The translations under genes and the position numbers were made by a program. A stretch of 64,000 nucleotides of DNA from a virus, in the IMG/VR virus record IMGVR_UViG_3300014050_000012, positions 24,302 through 88,301 of that record, one strand, 5' to 3'. Shown here one piece after another: positions 47,301 to 57,761 of this stretch. A model generated the notes under the pieces. That model was not told where the DNA came from. It saw only the letters and a list, made by a program, of their open reading frames with translations, and did no database searches. Every line of letters begins with the position of its first letter. Positions within the stretch are counted from its first letter, which is position 1.

Positions 47301-49050
47301 AACTCCCACTAGAGTTAGTGGATACTATAATGGTTTAACATATGGTATTTCTAGTACATTAAGTAGTGGTATCGATTATCTTAGATGGAATAAGAATACA
47401 AATACTTTGGAAATGTACAATTGGGACGATCCAGATAGTCCAAGTACTAATCCTGGTGATTGGCAACCTGGATTAATTATACGTGCTAATTCTGGTATGA
47501 TTGTTAATTCTAATCACAGTTATAATGATGATGTTTTTAATTTTATAGTATATGGTAGTGGAGATATTGGAGATTTTCCAACACTAATCAAGACAGATGT
47601 TGCTAAAAATACAGTATCTTTACATCATACTTATTTAGTTAGTGGCGTTTTTTCTGGCGGAGTTAGAGTAACAGGATCTTTAGCTTTACCAGGATTGAGT
47701 AGCGATGGCACAATTATTGCTTTGGATAGTAATAAAAATATTACATATAATCAGATATCACCAAATACAATTATTTTGTCCGCATCAGATTCTAAACCAA
47801 CCGGATATAAAAATTATCGTTGGTTTGAAGACGACAAGAGATTTTGCATGGGGAATAGTCTTGCTCATACAGATATTAGCAATAGTTTTGTAGAGAGTAA
47901 TTATAATACTATTATTAGTAATGCTGTTGATGATGCTGCTGGAGCTGCTGGTAAAAACTATACAGTATTTAATAGAGATGGTATTGGAAGTTGGCCTGGT
48001 AGTGGTTTTGTTGTGCTTTATTCTGGCCAAGCTGGTAATGGATTAGGATTTAGAATAGATTATACTAATTCTAAAGTTGGTGTGAATACTAATCATACTC
48101 ATTTAACTGGTATAAATAGTTCTTTAATAGTTAATGGTGGTATTTACGGTACTGGATTAAGAATAGGTCCAACCGCCACATCTGGCTATGTATTAATGGC
48201 TGTGGATAATAATGGTAATTTAGGATATAGGCCAGTAAATTTAAATTTAACATCAAATACTATTCAATATCCATTTGTATTAGAAACATTAAATAATATA
48301 ACTAAATTAAAATTAGCTAATACTGATGAAAATAGTGTTGCCTTAGATAATGATGGACATTATAATGATTTGGGTAGAGTATTAGCTTGGAATGGAAATT
48401 CCGACAAGTGGTATATGCCCAAACACTTTAAGTTGTATGAGGGTACAACATCGCAAAAACACAATATTCTATTTGGTCAATATGCATCAAACTATTATCT
48501 CACAACACAAAATTTACATGCTTTTAGTGCTGGCAGTTTTCATAGTACCGAACCAACATACGAAGGATCAAGTCAATACTTACAGTTTTATTTAAGAGGA
48601 TCTGGTAATGCTGCAAATCCATGCGATCTTACTACAGATTGGTCATACGACGATCCAGAAACTCCATCATCAGCGAATGCTAATGTTATTAGAATGCCAA
48701 GTACCGATCAAAATTACCATGCATGGATGTATGAAGCTATGATTTCAGTATTAGGTATTAATAGCACAGGAATAGATGATCCCACTTCTTATGCTGCTGG
48801 CGCTATTAAATTGGTTGGTGCTGTGCGTAGACTAGGTGGTTCAGCATCTCTTGTAAATATTGGAAATCCGCAACAAACCGTTTTCTCCGATTCTGCTCTA
48901 AATGGTATTGGTGCTAATATGGTTTTTAGTCCAGGAACCGCTGGTGCCGGAACAATGACAATTAGATGTACCGGTGTTGCTAATTATATAACAGCTTGGA
49001 GTGCTACTGTAAAAATTAATCAATTATCTTTACCACAAGTTAAACGATAA
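44356..49050 (+). CDS. Large fibre/tip protein (1,564 aa) with YadA-like beta-roll repeats
   Basis: The N-terminus has phage-fibre signatures: SGHIHTFADISNFSNGLSGL (about 35-54) and LTPFARTLLDDSGVADARTT (about 76-95). Residues about 288-725, and again 840-905, carry many short units of the form NN-x-I-x-I/L-G-N, with spacing near 14 residues (NNIIAGN, SNILLGNN, NVNILIGS, NSLMVVGQ, SNILIGNN). This is the pattern of the left-handed beta-roll head of YadA-type trimeric adhesins. The C-terminal 600 residues are beta-rich, include DVSGTITASALRIG, typical of fibre shafts, and end without an S74 domain. An AAGGGAT site precedes ATG. Directly behind the tape measure, it is probably a central tip fibre or side fibre. 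Confidence 0.75.
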   Translation: MTTYVTDYSISGSTIIDSTGNFNALTINNTGISLSGHIHTFADISNFSNGLSGLSNLGNIPSGVYIYTTGLNQFGTGVLTPFARTLLDDSGVADARTTLGLNALSTVSGVLVLGSDVAQDIILSNIPGSGTIFNNLKKDIDFYVKGTGNNSAFYYDASLGRLGINTTSPDTLLHIVSNCTLDGLKIENTTNCSTGVHLLLQHNPGTSPVTGSFPATISLAGRDDNANIIYYAQLRSKAVYTDGDGANGTQGELLAYVDHDGTGNLVLKLANSGTYIGPHNTVNGTANFYNLLGSGNNINGNSFIVVGNANTLDPATNNIMVGSSNDSFGSSNQIVGRLVEVNGTGNIVNGYNIYQNGNSNYLYATNILYTGNNNIIAGNLTNGSGLSNILLGNNIYNSGNVNILIGSGLNNIGNSLMVVGQNLYLRGNSGVLLGNNSAVTGNSNILIGNNLNVVSTGLFICGDNITVTNVADSLILEKNVSVSSSSGIVIVGRGNDITSNNNTLGIYGYKNTTRNTIRNSNILGDSNNLSNASGSLVLGTMNVASGTLNNDILIGKQNYLINASNNNIFIGNINNQSGLRLNSDGSITGTLSNNGSRFVNTVALGNQNVFQSSGNLQIAIGNKNDIDGLYSMVIGSINTLRNGDYNILLGKSNYVGGPSNIVLANDGRVFGNNNVVLSPNDSVRVFGEDTISVGSNNGQQSNGIVVGYNNNLYGDNINIYGSNNTAGDQKYLYTATISSNGFASSLISFNSNITSDIKTGDNILVYVYNPTPTDINDTYVFSRTVISSIWDGSTTAVTLSTNITLQTNNPQSNPNNFNDAFSAAVPTLASGYIIKQNLGSNNYIYGDNNTILGTGNTVLGFDNSLSSYTTGAIILGHGLSHNYGNNYMAIGPTDGTKIVMGPKLVLNTGLATTQMYVVNTSNQSYVYFNNTNSRIGLGASNNAPRSLLDVSGTITASALRIGLSGNNGDLLSTDGDGNISYTTPTRVSGYYNGLTYGISSTLSSGIDYLRWNKNTNTLEMYNWDDPDSPSTNPGDWQPGLIIRANSGMIVNSNHSYNDDVFNFIVYGSGDIGDFPTLIKTDVAKNTVSLHHTYLVSGVFSGGVRVTGSLALPGLSSDGTIIALDSNKNITYNQISPNTIILSASDSKPTGYKNYRWFEDDKRFCMGNSLAHTDISNSFVESNYNTIISNAVDDAAGAAGKNYTVFNRDGIGSWPGSGFVVLYSGQAGNGLGFRIDYTNSKVGVNTNHTHLTGINSSLIVNGGIYGTGLRIGPTATSGYVLMAVDNNGNLGYRPVNLNLTSNTIQYPFVLETLNNITKLKLANTDENSVALDNDGHYNDLGRVLAWNGNSDKWYMPKHFKLYEGTTSQKHNILFGQYASNYYLTTQNLHAFSAGSFHSTEPTYEGSSQYLQFYLRGSGNAANPCDLTTDWSYDDPETPSSANANVIRMPSTDQNYHAWMYEAMISVLGINSTGIDDPTSYAAGAIKLVGAVRRLGGSASLVNIGNPQQTVFSDSALNGIGANMVFSPGTAGAGTMTIRCTGVANYITAWSATVKINQLSLPQVKR

Positions 49051-49075
49051 TTTTATTACTTATTAAGGATATATT

Positions 49076-51046
49076 ATGGCAAACTGTGTTTGTATTAAAT
49101 ATAATGGTATTTTACTAGCTCCTACTCCAATGATTAGTTTATCACGATCTTTTCAGGACGTTGGTGGACGTCATGTGGGATCTACTCTTACTATTTCTAT
49201 AAATGGAAAAATTGTTGGCGGAACAAAACCCAGAACACAGGGCGTGGCAGACTTTTTAAATAGATATCCTTGTGCTGTTGCCGACATAGACGATGTTGTT
49301 GGTGTTGCTGATCAAGGAGTAAATGGCTTGCTAGATGAAGAATATAGGTTAAAACAAGTATTTGTTCCTAATATTGGTTATTTAATGTCAGAATCTGATA
49401 CTGGTAACAGCTTAGGAAATAATGTAAATAATCCAACTACCTATAATAATACAACAAATAAATTTGAATTAATAGTTAATGGCAATATAATACTGGAAGG
49501 CTATGGTAAAGTAAATAGTTATAATTCTGATTCTGATAATAATTATTTAAATACTATAAATTATACTGCTGAAATTATAATAGAAGAAAATACTTTATTA
49601 TTCGATGATAATAGTACAAAATATCTTATTAGTAGTTATACAGATACTATAAATATTGAACCCATTGAGGAAAGTAATCCATTCAATTCTGCTGATCCTA
49701 TAATTGGTACATATTTTGGTTCTACCGTATCATATACTACAGACTATGTTAATCAACTACTTACAAAAAGATACAGAATAACTAGAAATGTTTCTGCCGT
49801 AGGAAAACATTCTCATAATATAACAAATAGTACTCATGCTAATAGTACTAATGCTCTCGGTAACAGAGGAGTGAGTATAGGAACTCCTTTTAGCAATGCT
49901 AGATTTTATGTGTTAGATAGACTAAAGCATTATCCAACAATATTTTTTATGTCTAGTGATTATACTATTGTTAATAGAGTAAAAGTATTAGAAAATAATG
50001 AGAGTGAAGGTTCTTTCAGCATAACAGAAACTAGTTTGGCTATTAATTATGCTATGCATCCACCATGGATAGATGATTGGACAGCAGAAGTTAGTATAGA
50101 TAATACTTTTTTGCAAACTGTTCGTATAAATGGAACAGTTCAAGGATTGGAAACATATGGTAGTGCTATTTTGTATGAAAATAGTACCTTTATGGACGGA
50201 TCTCAGCCCACATCATGGGGATCGACAAAAGATGAAGCAAGTCCTGGCGACGATGCGAAAATTCATAAATATGGAGAGTTATTGCCAGTTGCTTTGGGGC
50301 ATACGCCAAACAGCGAGACCCCAACCGCCGTAGAGTCTAAAGTTGGTAAATACCAAAATGCATTAAGAGGTATGTCTTGGTTAAAAAATACACCCAATCC
50401 TTATACTAGTCCAGCATATCAAAGAGCAGCTTTGTTCTTTATGAATGGTACTCAACCAACACCAATAAGTTCAAACCTAGGATTGGTCTCGCCCAACCCA
50501 TACAGATGGTTAAATAATCAACAACTATTAGCAGAAAGAGCTACTGTTCCATCTAATGCTTTTGCGGCTCCGATGAATCCGATACCAATTAGTATGACAG
50601 AAAATCATAGAAAAAATGTTGGCGAAATTGATTATAGTTTTGAATTTAATAATAGGCCATTAAATTTAATAGAAGGTTCTATTAGCGAATCCCTAACAAT
50701 AAACGACACATTTCCAACTCAACAAATAGCAGAAATCTTTGTTTTGGGTCGTAAACTTGGTCCAGTACTACAAGATCTAGGAGCAGTAACATCTTCATCA
50801 AGAGAAGTAACTTTCGAAATTGTAATTCCTAGACCACGTATGATTGGTCAAAGATTAATTTTTCCTGCTAATATTTTTACAGCAGCAACTGGTCTGGTTG
50901 AATTATTAAATCCAAAATATACTTTTGGCACACTAACATTCCCAACAAATATTAAAAGTTATGTTAAAACTGATAACCATAATTACAATCCACTAGAAGG
51001 AAGACTCAGTATTACTAAGTCATGGGTATGGCAAAGAGCTAAATAG
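49076..51046 (+). CDS. Putative distal tail/baseplate protein
   Basis: The 656-residue protein begins MANCVCIKYNGILLAPTPMI with an early C-x-C, then SRSFQDVGGRHVGSTLTISI, a beta pattern. The centre is beta-rich and contains a His-rich KHSHNITNSTHANS stretch. The end (EGSISESLTINDTFPTQQIA...KSWVWQRAK) is also beta. There is no peptidase or lysozyme motif. It lies one gene behind the tape measure, where distal-tail and hub proteins are normally coded. The role is therefore given by order; the family is not recognised. Confidence 0.5.
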   Translation: MANCVCIKYNGILLAPTPMISLSRSFQDVGGRHVGSTLTISINGKIVGGTKPRTQGVADFLNRYPCAVADIDDVVGVADQGVNGLLDEEYRLKQVFVPNIGYLMSESDTGNSLGNNVNNPTTYNNTTNKFELIVNGNIILEGYGKVNSYNSDSDNNYLNTINYTAEIIIEENTLLFDDNSTKYLISSYTDTINIEPIEESNPFNSADPIIGTYFGSTVSYTTDYVNQLLTKRYRITRNVSAVGKHSHNITNSTHANSTNALGNRGVSIGTPFSNARFYVLDRLKHYPTIFFMSSDYTIVNRVKVLENNESEGSFSITETSLAINYAMHPPWIDDWTAEVSIDNTFLQTVRINGTVQGLETYGSAILYENSTFMDGSQPTSWGSTKDEASPGDDAKIHKYGELLPVALGHTPNSETPTAVESKVGKYQNALRGMSWLKNTPNPYTSPAYQRAALFFMNGTQPTPISSNLGLVSPNPYRWLNNQQLLAERATVPSNAFAAPMNPIPISMTENHRKNVGEIDYSFEFNNRPLNLIEGSISESLTINDTFPTQQIAEIFVLGRKLGPVLQDLGAVTSSSREVTFEIVIPRPRMIGQRLIFPANIFTAATGLVELLNPKYTFGTLTFPTNIKSYVKTDNHNYNPLEGRLSITKSWVWQRAK

Positions 51047-51054
51047 GATATTTT

Positions 51055-54000
51055 ATGAGTGATAATTTATATAGTTTTCCAGTAGAAAAATCGGAATCAA
51101 CAATACTACCTCCACAATCCTCTGTTACATTAAGGGATGGGACCAAAGCACCAACATTTCAAACAAGATTAGGAGCAGTTGCCGATGAAACGTTATTATA
51201 TACAGATCAAGAAATTTATCAATATGGTCAGCATGGACCTTTTAATCAAACACTATTTTTAGGTTGTAGTATTGTTAATTTTAATGCTAATTTAGGTTGG
51301 GGAGGAGAAGCTAGTTCACTAACAGTTAGTCTAGTAGAAGATGATACTCCACATCCTAATAGTCCACTATGGGATCAGAACAACAATGCCTTGGCAGTCA
51401 GTAATGCTTTGGCCCGTACTCAACCATTGAATGATATTAATACTAGACGTACTTTTTCCAGCGATTTAGCTAACATTAGCCCCGATTTACATAGAAATAT
51501 TTTATTACAAGAAGAACATAAAAAACAAGATAATGATATTACAAATCTTAGACTACAACTTGCAAATCCAAATAGAGCAGACTATGGTAAAGTATACTAT
51601 GATATTCAGGCGAATGGCGAGTATATTAAAAGATATTGGACAGGTAGAGATCCAGGATTTGTTGGTGAAAGCTATGATATATTGGGTGTTGCTGTAAGAT
51701 TTATTTTTAATGATTTTGAATTTGCTGGTATTGTAACATCATGGAAAAATAATGGCGGATCAGGAGGTAAAAATTTATATACTGTAGAAATTAAGAGTTT
51801 TGCTACACTATTAAAAAATACTCAATTAATTATTGATTATTATCCGGGAACTATTTTTTCACAAGCGGATAATATTCCTGGTCCTTTTTCACTATTGGAT
51901 AAGTTTGGTTTTCCCTGTAGTTATGTTGGGGATAGGGTTGGTCCAGCAGAAGGTATTGAGGCAACTCTATCAAGCTATAAAAAAGATGATTTTCAAGGAA
52001 AAGTTTCCGAGGGTGTTTTACCAAATGTATTTAATATTTATGGATATTTACAAACTGTTCGTGGTTGGGGCAAAAGTGATATTAGTGAAAATGGAACACT
52101 GGTTAATGATATATTATTAGGAATAGAAAATTTAATTAATAAATCAGAACCACCGCTAGGATCGAACACAGAGGAACCATCTCAGAATACAGAAGCACAG
52201 TCGGCCAATACTGTTGATAAGCCACTAAGTATAGACGCTAGATTTAGTCCATATGGCAGAATTGTTGGTAAGGCACCGGCATCAACTAAACAAGATGGTG
52301 TTTATAAAGATATTCCAGCTGCTACAATTAAATTTTTAAAAGATAAATACGAGATTGTGGATCCATTGACCCATGCATTTAAAGGTCTAAAAGAAAGAGA
52401 TATTGCTCAAGCACAACTACAATCTGGTAGCGTAACAATTTCGGAACAGTTTTTACAGGATCCTCAGTATGCCGAGGATAGATTTAATGCTACCGGCGGC
52501 ACAATGACACTATCTAAAATGGGCATTATACCAACATCTAACCATGTAGATAATGTACATAGACAATATTATTGTTTGGATTTGTCAGCGCTGCCACCTA
52601 TTCCTGATAACTATACTATTAATGGTCCTATAATTAATATTATAGATTTAATACAAAATGTTTGTGATGCAAATAATTTTGATTATTTTATTGATTTTGA
52701 TTCTCAAACTAGAAATACCATTAAGGTTCGAACAATTTCTCGACAAAAACAGCCACCAAATAACTATATTGCAGAACTAATTAAAAATACAGAAAATAAT
52801 AATATACTAACTAGTTATGACTATGGTATAGAATTTAATGATGAAGCTACTGTTAGATCCATGTATATTGGAGGCAAACAGAAAAGATTACTACAGCTTA
52901 GTTCTAATTTCTTATCTCGTAAAAATAATAGTCTATTATTTGATCCTAAAAATGGAAAAACCTTATCTTATTCTACTAATGATATTAAGAATGTATTAAG
53001 ATCACCAGATCATATATTATATAGAAATCCAGCTTATAATTATTATAATGAATTTAATAATATATCACCTATTGTTGGTACTGGTACCGGATGTTTTGTG
53101 TCCACAACTATGGGTACTACATATTCAAACTCTGATCCGTCTACCAGTTGGAATTGGGGTACAAATGCTGGTAGAGGAAATTATGGCCATGAAATAAAAT
53201 ATATTAATAATTCAAAAGATATTAATACTAAAAATACTGAAGAGGATGTTTTTAAAGATATAGTACGATCTATGTTTCAGGTTACTGGCGAAGGCCCAAC
53301 AACCATTGGCGAAATTCCCGAACAAGCGGAAATTGATGATGAAACTCTTGAACCATCATTTTTTATTAATTATCCACTATGGGATGATTTTATTTGTCCA
53401 TATTTTGGTTTAGATATCGATGGTACTGCTAGAAAAGTATACTTTGATACCGCCATGGAACAACTTCAGGTAGTTTGTAGTGTTGCTGATATACAGAATA
53501 CTTTAGGTTTTGCTTTGACTTCAGCCCTTAAACTAAATGAATCAACTACCAAAGTAACAGAAGATCCTAAACTTCCATCTGATCCTTTAGAGGGAAGTTC
53601 TGATCATACAACATTTACTGGGAATGATGTTGGAAGAACAACTGAAGAAATTCTTGGTACTTTTCCAAAAGATGAAACTGTTGCTACTTTTCATACCAAA
53701 TGGAATGTTCAAAATAGAGAATATTACGACATCACTAGTAAATTTTTATTATTAGAAAATGAAATTAGAGCAGCAATGGCGGGTTTCGAATCTTGGGTAT
53801 ATTATACATTTAATAAAACTTTTACCACCGATTTAGGTGTGATGTTAAGATATAGTATGATGAGCCCAACAGGATTGATAGTTGAAGAAAAAATATCTAA
53901 TGACGATACCAATAAACCAGATCCAAATAAGGGCGAAAAAGTAATAAGTATGGTATTTCATGGACCTGATCCACATTTAATTGGAGATAATACTGCTGAT

Positions 54001-57000
54001 AGTCCAAATAGTAGCGCGTCGTTGATGAATGATAGAGTTAGCGATATGTTGCAAAAAGTACATGCTTATGTTAAAAATATTGGAGATACTTATTATGGTA
54101 AACAATTCATGGTTAAGATACCAGGATTAAGTATTTCTAGAGACAGGCCATCTACAAGTAATAAACAATTTGAGACTATCTATCAAGGAGTCACTGGCAA
54201 TATAGAAGAATTTCGTGGAGTAGGAACATTATATAGTAATTATAAACCAGCAACAGATGGCGCTTGGGAAGAACCTGGAAATATTATTGATGATACTATA
54301 TTGATAGGTTCTATTACAGGAGATTTTTTTACAAATGAGGATGGTCGATTCGGAGCAATACTGGGCTATAAAGCTAGTTATGAATTTTTAGACGATACAA
54401 TTCCAGATGAAACAATCAATAATGCAACAAAGCCCGACAATAGTTCGTCGATACCAGCAGAACCCAGAGCGACAATATTAGACAAAAATAATCAAACTAC
54501 TAATTACACATCTTTTGCAGAAGGAAAAATGCCAGAAGGTGTTAGGTTTAAAAATGTAGAAGATATAAAAAATCAAATAGACCAAAATATTCCAGGGTCC
54601 ACAGAGAGTGAAGAATCTCCATCTGCAAATCCCCCATCTTTGGCTATGATATTAGCACAATCGTCTCAGCCAGCTACGGGTGTTGATATTATACCAAATG
54701 AATGGTATCCATCATTAACCACATCATTATCTAATAGTGAGTATTTATACTATCCGTATAATTTTGGTAAATCATATCCTAATATTAGTCAATTAAGTGA
54801 TTTTACATTTGCAAATGTGGGTGATATGTCATTATCGGCTTATAACAGAGGTATACCAACCTCAACAACTAACCTATATGAGCATCTAGCATATAAATTA
54901 TATGCAAAAGCATCAATAGAAGATAATTTTATTTTTATTAGAACAGATGAATGGTTAGATGGTATATCTCCACAGGATAGTAATCCAAATTATAGAGAAC
55001 CAAGAGCAATTATTAGTATTTCATCTCCAATAGAATGTAATCCTGTACATATAGCTAGTAAGTATGTTCATCATTGCTTAATGCTAGATAGTAGTATTTT
55101 TAAAATTAGAAGCGATGTTAATAAAATAAATAAAATTACTGCACCAAGCGAAGTGGGTGGGGTTCCCACTAGGGTTGGTGGATTAGCTAAATATGATGGT
55201 GGATTTTCTAAAACTAATGATATTATAATTAATGCAACAGATCATTTTTTGGACGCATTAAATGCTGTTGATAAAGATGCGAACAAAGCAGTAACTATGC
55301 CCATAGCGCCAAAGGCTGCGATGCCGGGCTTTGCTGCCGTTCCATTAGAAAGTCAAGCTGCTGTTTATGGACCGTGGATCAATTATCCTTGGATGGTGCG
55401 TAAAGATATTTTTACGCATCCTGACATAGCTACTAATGACAATTATCTTAAAGATGCAATAGAAAATTTAGTTGGTGGACTTAAAGTTCAAGTAGTAGAA
55501 GAACTATGTCCTTGGAAATATGGTAGTGTTAAAAATCTTGATATGGAAGCAATCGCTAGAGTAGAAAATGATTCAAATTATCAAATAACACAAGAATATG
55601 GAAATATTAGCATACCAGGATCTCCGATATATAAATTAGGAGATTTTTTAGATACAGTTTCTCAAAATACAAGTGGTCCAATTATTAATTCTATAAGATC
55701 TAATATTGGTGATGGTGGAGTATCAACAGAATATAGTTTAAGAACATTTACTAGAAAGTTTGGATTATTTAATAAAGAAAACGCAAGCAGAGCTGCTCAA
55801 GTTGGAGCAGAAAGAATATCTAGAAGAAGAGCTATGGCTTTACAAATGGCTGAAATTACCAATAGAAGAGCTGTTGGATTAAAATCTCAAAATTTAAATG
55901 ATGCTCCAACAAGAGATTATACTAATCCACCACTACCAGAATCTTGGAGAAGTTCTAGCGAATTATTGGTTGGTCATAATGATATTAATATCAGAATACC
56001 ACTAGAACTAAGAGAAAATCCTCAAGAAGGTATCATTCATGTCAGTGGAATGATCAATTATGATGCTAGATGGGGTTTTACACCAAGCACAAATGGAGAA
56101 TATGATGTTTTAAATTATCCTAAAATATTTAGTAATACTCAAATTTTAGATAATAGAGAAGCATTGAGTCATATGCAAAACGCTTATGAGAATACTTCTT
56201 TTATGAGTTTAGATGGATTATTATCTCCAATTTCTTTTTATCCGACAGAAAACTTTAGAACCTATCATATTAGTAAATATCCTAGAAAATCTTGTAGATA
56301 TTGTTTTGGAAAAGGAAAATTATTATATAATTTTGGTATGGCTGGACTATATAACAGTATTACTAAATTAGCCGATGGAACATTACTAGGTAGTACTCCT
56401 GAAGATACTCAAAGCGCGGATGAAACCAGTATAAATTGTCCATTTTGTGAGATCGAAACAGATAAAGTCACAAGATTATTAACTGGCACAAAAAGAGGAA
56501 GAGCCAATCCACCATTTATAATGACAACGGGCCTAGACCCATCTGACGGAGCTGCTGGATCTAATGTATATAGAACATTAGGAACAGTTATTAATTATTC
56601 TACTTTAAATCCTATAGTATTAACGTATGGCGAATTTAGTAATTTTCAAAATAGACAAGATGGAGACGAGACTGCAAATTGTATAAGAATGGTTGGTTTG
56701 GGTACCGTACCCCCAAATAAGGCTTCTGATAGTTTAAATCAAATGTATGCTAGCGATAATCGTTTGTGGAAATCACATCATGATTATGATCTATTATACA
56801 TAGATAAAGTCAAAGAACTACATTCTATACCAGAAGAAAAAAGATCAGAAAATATTAAAAAACTTATTAAAAAATTACCAGAAAATATTACTCCATTTTC
56901 TAATAATGCTAGATTTTTTGGTTTACGCGGACCATTAATGGTTCATGGTTGGGGATATGATACCGAAGGATATCCTGTACCAAATGCTTCTGGCGAAATA

Positions 57001-57759
57001 CAAATATTTAATGATGTTCCAGTTAGGGCCACCGGTTTTACCGATAGAAATTATGTGGTTCCTGTTTATAAAAATCAAATTTTTATTAGAATAGATAATG
57101 ACTCTGCTAATGATATTAATTTAAATACTCAGAATAAAACTATTGTAACCAATCCGACAGGAGAAGGACATGGATATTATACTGACCCATATAGAGAAAA
57201 TACATTTGCTAAAGGTTGGGCTCAAATGCCATCAACATGGCCTGTTGGTCCTATAGATTTAAGATGGGATAGTTCCGCTAAGGTTTGGACTTTTGCTAGT
57301 GAATATAAAAATGTTTATGTTTTATTAGAAGAAGATCTTACTACTAAAAATACTGTAGCTAGAGGAGAAATCATAGACAATGCTCAGGATATTGATAATA
57401 AAATACTAGCATTAAATTTTAGAAAAGCTGTGTTTGTTAAAGATAATATGGGAATTTATGCTGCTCCAAAATCATCTATTATATATTGTGCTTATGATGA
57501 AGATGGTGGTTTTTATGAACCAATATCTCAAAATTCTTTTGTATCGTCAGGAAATATTATTAGTTCTAATACTGCAAATATGTATAAACTATTTTATAGA
57601 AAGCGTCAATCTTTAGGTAATAATTTAGGATTAGCTAATGAATCTAATCAATATATTGCTAAATTTAGTAATCCGCTAGGATTTAGAGCTGATCCTGGAA
57701 ATATGGGATTATTTGCTTTTACTAAAGATGGATGGATATTACAATCTAATGGGAGATAA
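51055..57759 (+). CDS. Very large baseplate/hub candidate (2,234 aa) with zinc ribbon
   Basis: The N-terminus has a beta-rich module (LGWGGEASSLTVSLVEDDTP, about residues 82-101) and GVAVRFIFNDFEFAGIVTSW (about 217-236), suggestive of hub or baseplate beta-sandwich/barrel parts that also occur in tail-tip proteins. A zinc ribbon is visible as C1747-x2-C1750 and C1795-x2-C1798. A basic helical stretch (ERISRRRAMALQMAEITNRR) lies near 1585-1605. There is no lysozyme or HExxH signature. Acidic/proline-rich linkers separate blocks near 370-400 and 1150-1200. It begins eight bases after the previous stop and ends two bases before the next start. I infer a baseplate-hub or tip role from size and position. 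Confidence 0.5.
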   Translation: MSDNLYSFPVEKSESTILPPQSSVTLRDGTKAPTFQTRLGAVADETLLYTDQEIYQYGQHGPFNQTLFLGCSIVNFNANLGWGGEASSLTVSLVEDDTPHPNSPLWDQNNNALAVSNALARTQPLNDINTRRTFSSDLANISPDLHRNILLQEEHKKQDNDITNLRLQLANPNRADYGKVYYDIQANGEYIKRYWTGRDPGFVGESYDILGVAVRFIFNDFEFAGIVTSWKNNGGSGGKNLYTVEIKSFATLLKNTQLIIDYYPGTIFSQADNIPGPFSLLDKFGFPCSYVGDRVGPAEGIEATLSSYKKDDFQGKVSEGVLPNVFNIYGYLQTVRGWGKSDISENGTLVNDILLGIENLINKSEPPLGSNTEEPSQNTEAQSANTVDKPLSIDARFSPYGRIVGKAPASTKQDGVYKDIPAATIKFLKDKYEIVDPLTHAFKGLKERDIAQAQLQSGSVTISEQFLQDPQYAEDRFNATGGTMTLSKMGIIPTSNHVDNVHRQYYCLDLSALPPIPDNYTINGPIINIIDLIQNVCDANNFDYFIDFDSQTRNTIKVRTISRQKQPPNNYIAELIKNTENNNILTSYDYGIEFNDEATVRSMYIGGKQKRLLQLSSNFLSRKNNSLLFDPKNGKTLSYSTNDIKNVLRSPDHILYRNPAYNYYNEFNNISPIVGTGTGCFVSTTMGTTYSNSDPSTSWNWGTNAGRGNYGHEIKYINNSKDINTKNTEEDVFKDIVRSMFQVTGEGPTTIGEIPEQAEIDDETLEPSFFINYPLWDDFICPYFGLDIDGTARKVYFDTAMEQLQVVCSVADIQNTLGFALTSALKLNESTTKVTEDPKLPSDPLEGSSDHTTFTGNDVGRTTEEILGTFPKDETVATFHTKWNVQNREYYDITSKFLLLENEIRAAMAGFESWVYYTFNKTFTTDLGVMLRYSMMSPTGLIVEEKISNDDTNKPDPNKGEKVISMVFHGPDPHLIGDNTADSPNSSASLMNDRVSDMLQKVHAYVKNIGDTYYGKQFMVKIPGLSISRDRPSTSNKQFETIYQGVTGNIEEFRGVGTLYSNYKPATDGAWEEPGNIIDDTILIGSITGDFFTNEDGRFGAILGYKASYEFLDDTIPDETINNATKPDNSSSIPAEPRATILDKNNQTTNYTSFAEGKMPEGVRFKNVEDIKNQIDQNIPGSTESEESPSANPPSLAMILAQSSQPATGVDIIPNEWYPSLTTSLSNSEYLYYPYNFGKSYPNISQLSDFTFANVGDMSLSAYNRGIPTSTTNLYEHLAYKLYAKASIEDNFIFIRTDEWLDGISPQDSNPNYREPRAIISISSPIECNPVHIASKYVHHCLMLDSSIFKIRSDVNKINKITAPSEVGGVPTRVGGLAKYDGGFSKTNDIIINATDHFLDALNAVDKDANKAVTMPIAPKAAMPGFAAVPLESQAAVYGPWINYPWMVRKDIFTHPDIATNDNYLKDAIENLVGGLKVQVVEELCPWKYGSVKNLDMEAIARVENDSNYQITQEYGNISIPGSPIYKLGDFLDTVSQNTSGPIINSIRSNIGDGGVSTEYSLRTFTRKFGLFNKENASRAAQVGAERISRRRAMALQMAEITNRRAVGLKSQNLNDAPTRDYTNPPLPESWRSSSELLVGHNDINIRIPLELRENPQEGIIHVSGMINYDARWGFTPSTNGEYDVLNYPKIFSNTQILDNREALSHMQNAYENTSFMSLDGLLSPISFYPTENFRTYHISKYPRKSCRYCFGKGKLLYNFGMAGLYNSITKLADGTLLGSTPEDTQSADETSINCPFCEIETDKVTRLLTGTKRGRANPPFIMTTGLDPSDGAAGSNVYRTLGTVINYSTLNPIVLTYGEFSNFQNRQDGDETANCIRMVGLGTVPPNKASDSLNQMYASDNRLWKSHHDYDLLYIDKVKELHSIPEEKRSENIKKLIKKLPENITPFSNNARFFGLRGPLMVHGWGYDTEGYPVPNASGEIQIFNDVPVRATGFTDRNYVVPVYKNQIFIRIDNDSANDINLNTQNKTIVTNPTGEGHGYYTDPYRENTFAKGWAQMPSTWPVGPIDLRWDSSAKVWTFASEYKNVYVLLEEDLTTKNTVARGEIIDNAQDIDNKILALNFRKAVFVKDNMGIYAAPKSSIIYCAYDEDGGFYEPISQNSFVSSGNIISSNTANMYKLFYRKRQSLGNNLGLANESNQYIAKFSNPLGFRADPGNMGLFAFTKDGWILQSNGR

Positions 57760-57761
57760 TA

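Noticed and set aside
18459-48125. TATAAATA boxes inside coding regions as late promoters
   Set aside because: Several occur within open frames at places with no gene start nearby. In DNA this AT-rich they are expected by chance; only the two intergenic ones are kept, at low confidence.
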